From assembly GCA_037189845.1 (NCBI GenBank), contig JBBCIS010000005.1, forward strand, positions 108,367 through 172,366: a stretch of DNA of 64,000 bases, in the 5' to 3' direction. This DNA comes from JAMLHH01 sp037189845 (lineage in GTDB: Bacteria; Bacteroidota; Bacteroidia; Chitinophagales; JADIYW01). Below, piece after piece: positions 63,956-64,000 of the stretch; the first letter of the stretch is position 1; each line of letters starts with the position of its first letter. The notes below the pieces were generated by a model. It was not told the DNA's origin, made no database searches, and saw only the letters and a program-made list of their open reading frames with translations. The translations under genes and the position numbers were made by a program.

Positions 63956-64000
63956 AAACCTTCGGGCGATTAGTACTACTCGGCTTTGATGTTACCACCT
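63956..64000 (-). rRNA. rrl: 23S ribosomal RNA, 3' tip only
   Basis: Minus-strand reading AGCCGAGTAGTACTAATCGC followed by CCGAAGG is the 3' end of a Bacteroidota 23S rRNA. The rest of the gene is beyond the window. The 5S gene follows after about 110 nt, giving the usual 23S-5S order. Confidence 0.85.

Overview
The window comes from a member of the phylum Bacteroidota. The evidence is a type IX secretion C-terminal sorting domain, TAnnTTTG-type -7 promoter elements, few Shine-Dalgarno sites, lipoprotein signals, a SulP/carbonic anhydrase pair, and small dispersed palindromic repeats common in the phylum. Genus and species cannot be read from the sequence. The right edge enters a ribosomal RNA operon on the minus strand (5S complete, 3' tip of 23S).

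Layout. (1) 1-4479: hexuronate catabolism: SDR oxidoreductase (cut by the window edge), uxuA, uxaC and an MFS hexuronate transporter. (2) 4600-8757: an AT-rich accessory island with a membrane-anchored KAP-family P-loop NTPase, an intact RelE/HigB-type toxin-antitoxin pair, a lone antitoxin-like gene and fragments of at least two further toxin-antitoxin loci. (3) 8788-11306: ygiD-like dioxygenase, a secreted TPR protein and a small Cys/His protein. (4) 11654-20859: an NIS (IucA/IucC-dependent) hydroxamate siderophore locus: MATE exporter, PLP decarboxylase, lysine/ornithine N-hydroxylase, GNAT acyltransferase, NIS synthetase, nitroreductase-fold flavoprotein and a DUF1624/HGSNAT-like membrane acyltransferase. 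Both transcription units carry the same 17-bp near-palindromic operator. (5) 21403-27707: a TetR-controlled tripartite RND efflux operon with matching operators before tetR and before the outer-membrane factor. (6) 28025-32442: a KilA-N gene and a decaying array of duplicated small genes, most frameshifted. (7) 32698-37251: ClC channel, TM2 protein, DUF2752 protein, SanA-like protein with a broken upstream copy, ECF sigma factor and a membrane partner. (8) 37534-63605: mostly housekeeping and envelope genes: recN, carbonic anhydrase/SulP, fabG, prfA, PI-PLC-like lipoprotein, M1 peptidase, TPR protein, aroE, purN, gmd-fcl (GDP-L-fucose), a T9SS cargo protein, lipocalin, GNAT, esterase and an RluA-type pseudouridine synthase.

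How the genes work together. The first block channels glucuronate/galacturonate to 2-keto-3-deoxygluconate. The siderophore block should decarboxylate a diamine amino acid, N-hydroxylate and N-acylate the diamine, and condense the units; MATE is the likely exporter. No TonB-dependent receptor or ferri-siderophore importer is inside the window. Mobile or decaying DNA is frequent: MITE-like elements, a three-copy ~100-bp structured repeat, toxin-antitoxin relics and gene-duplication relics. All assignments come from reading the sequence; no database search was run.
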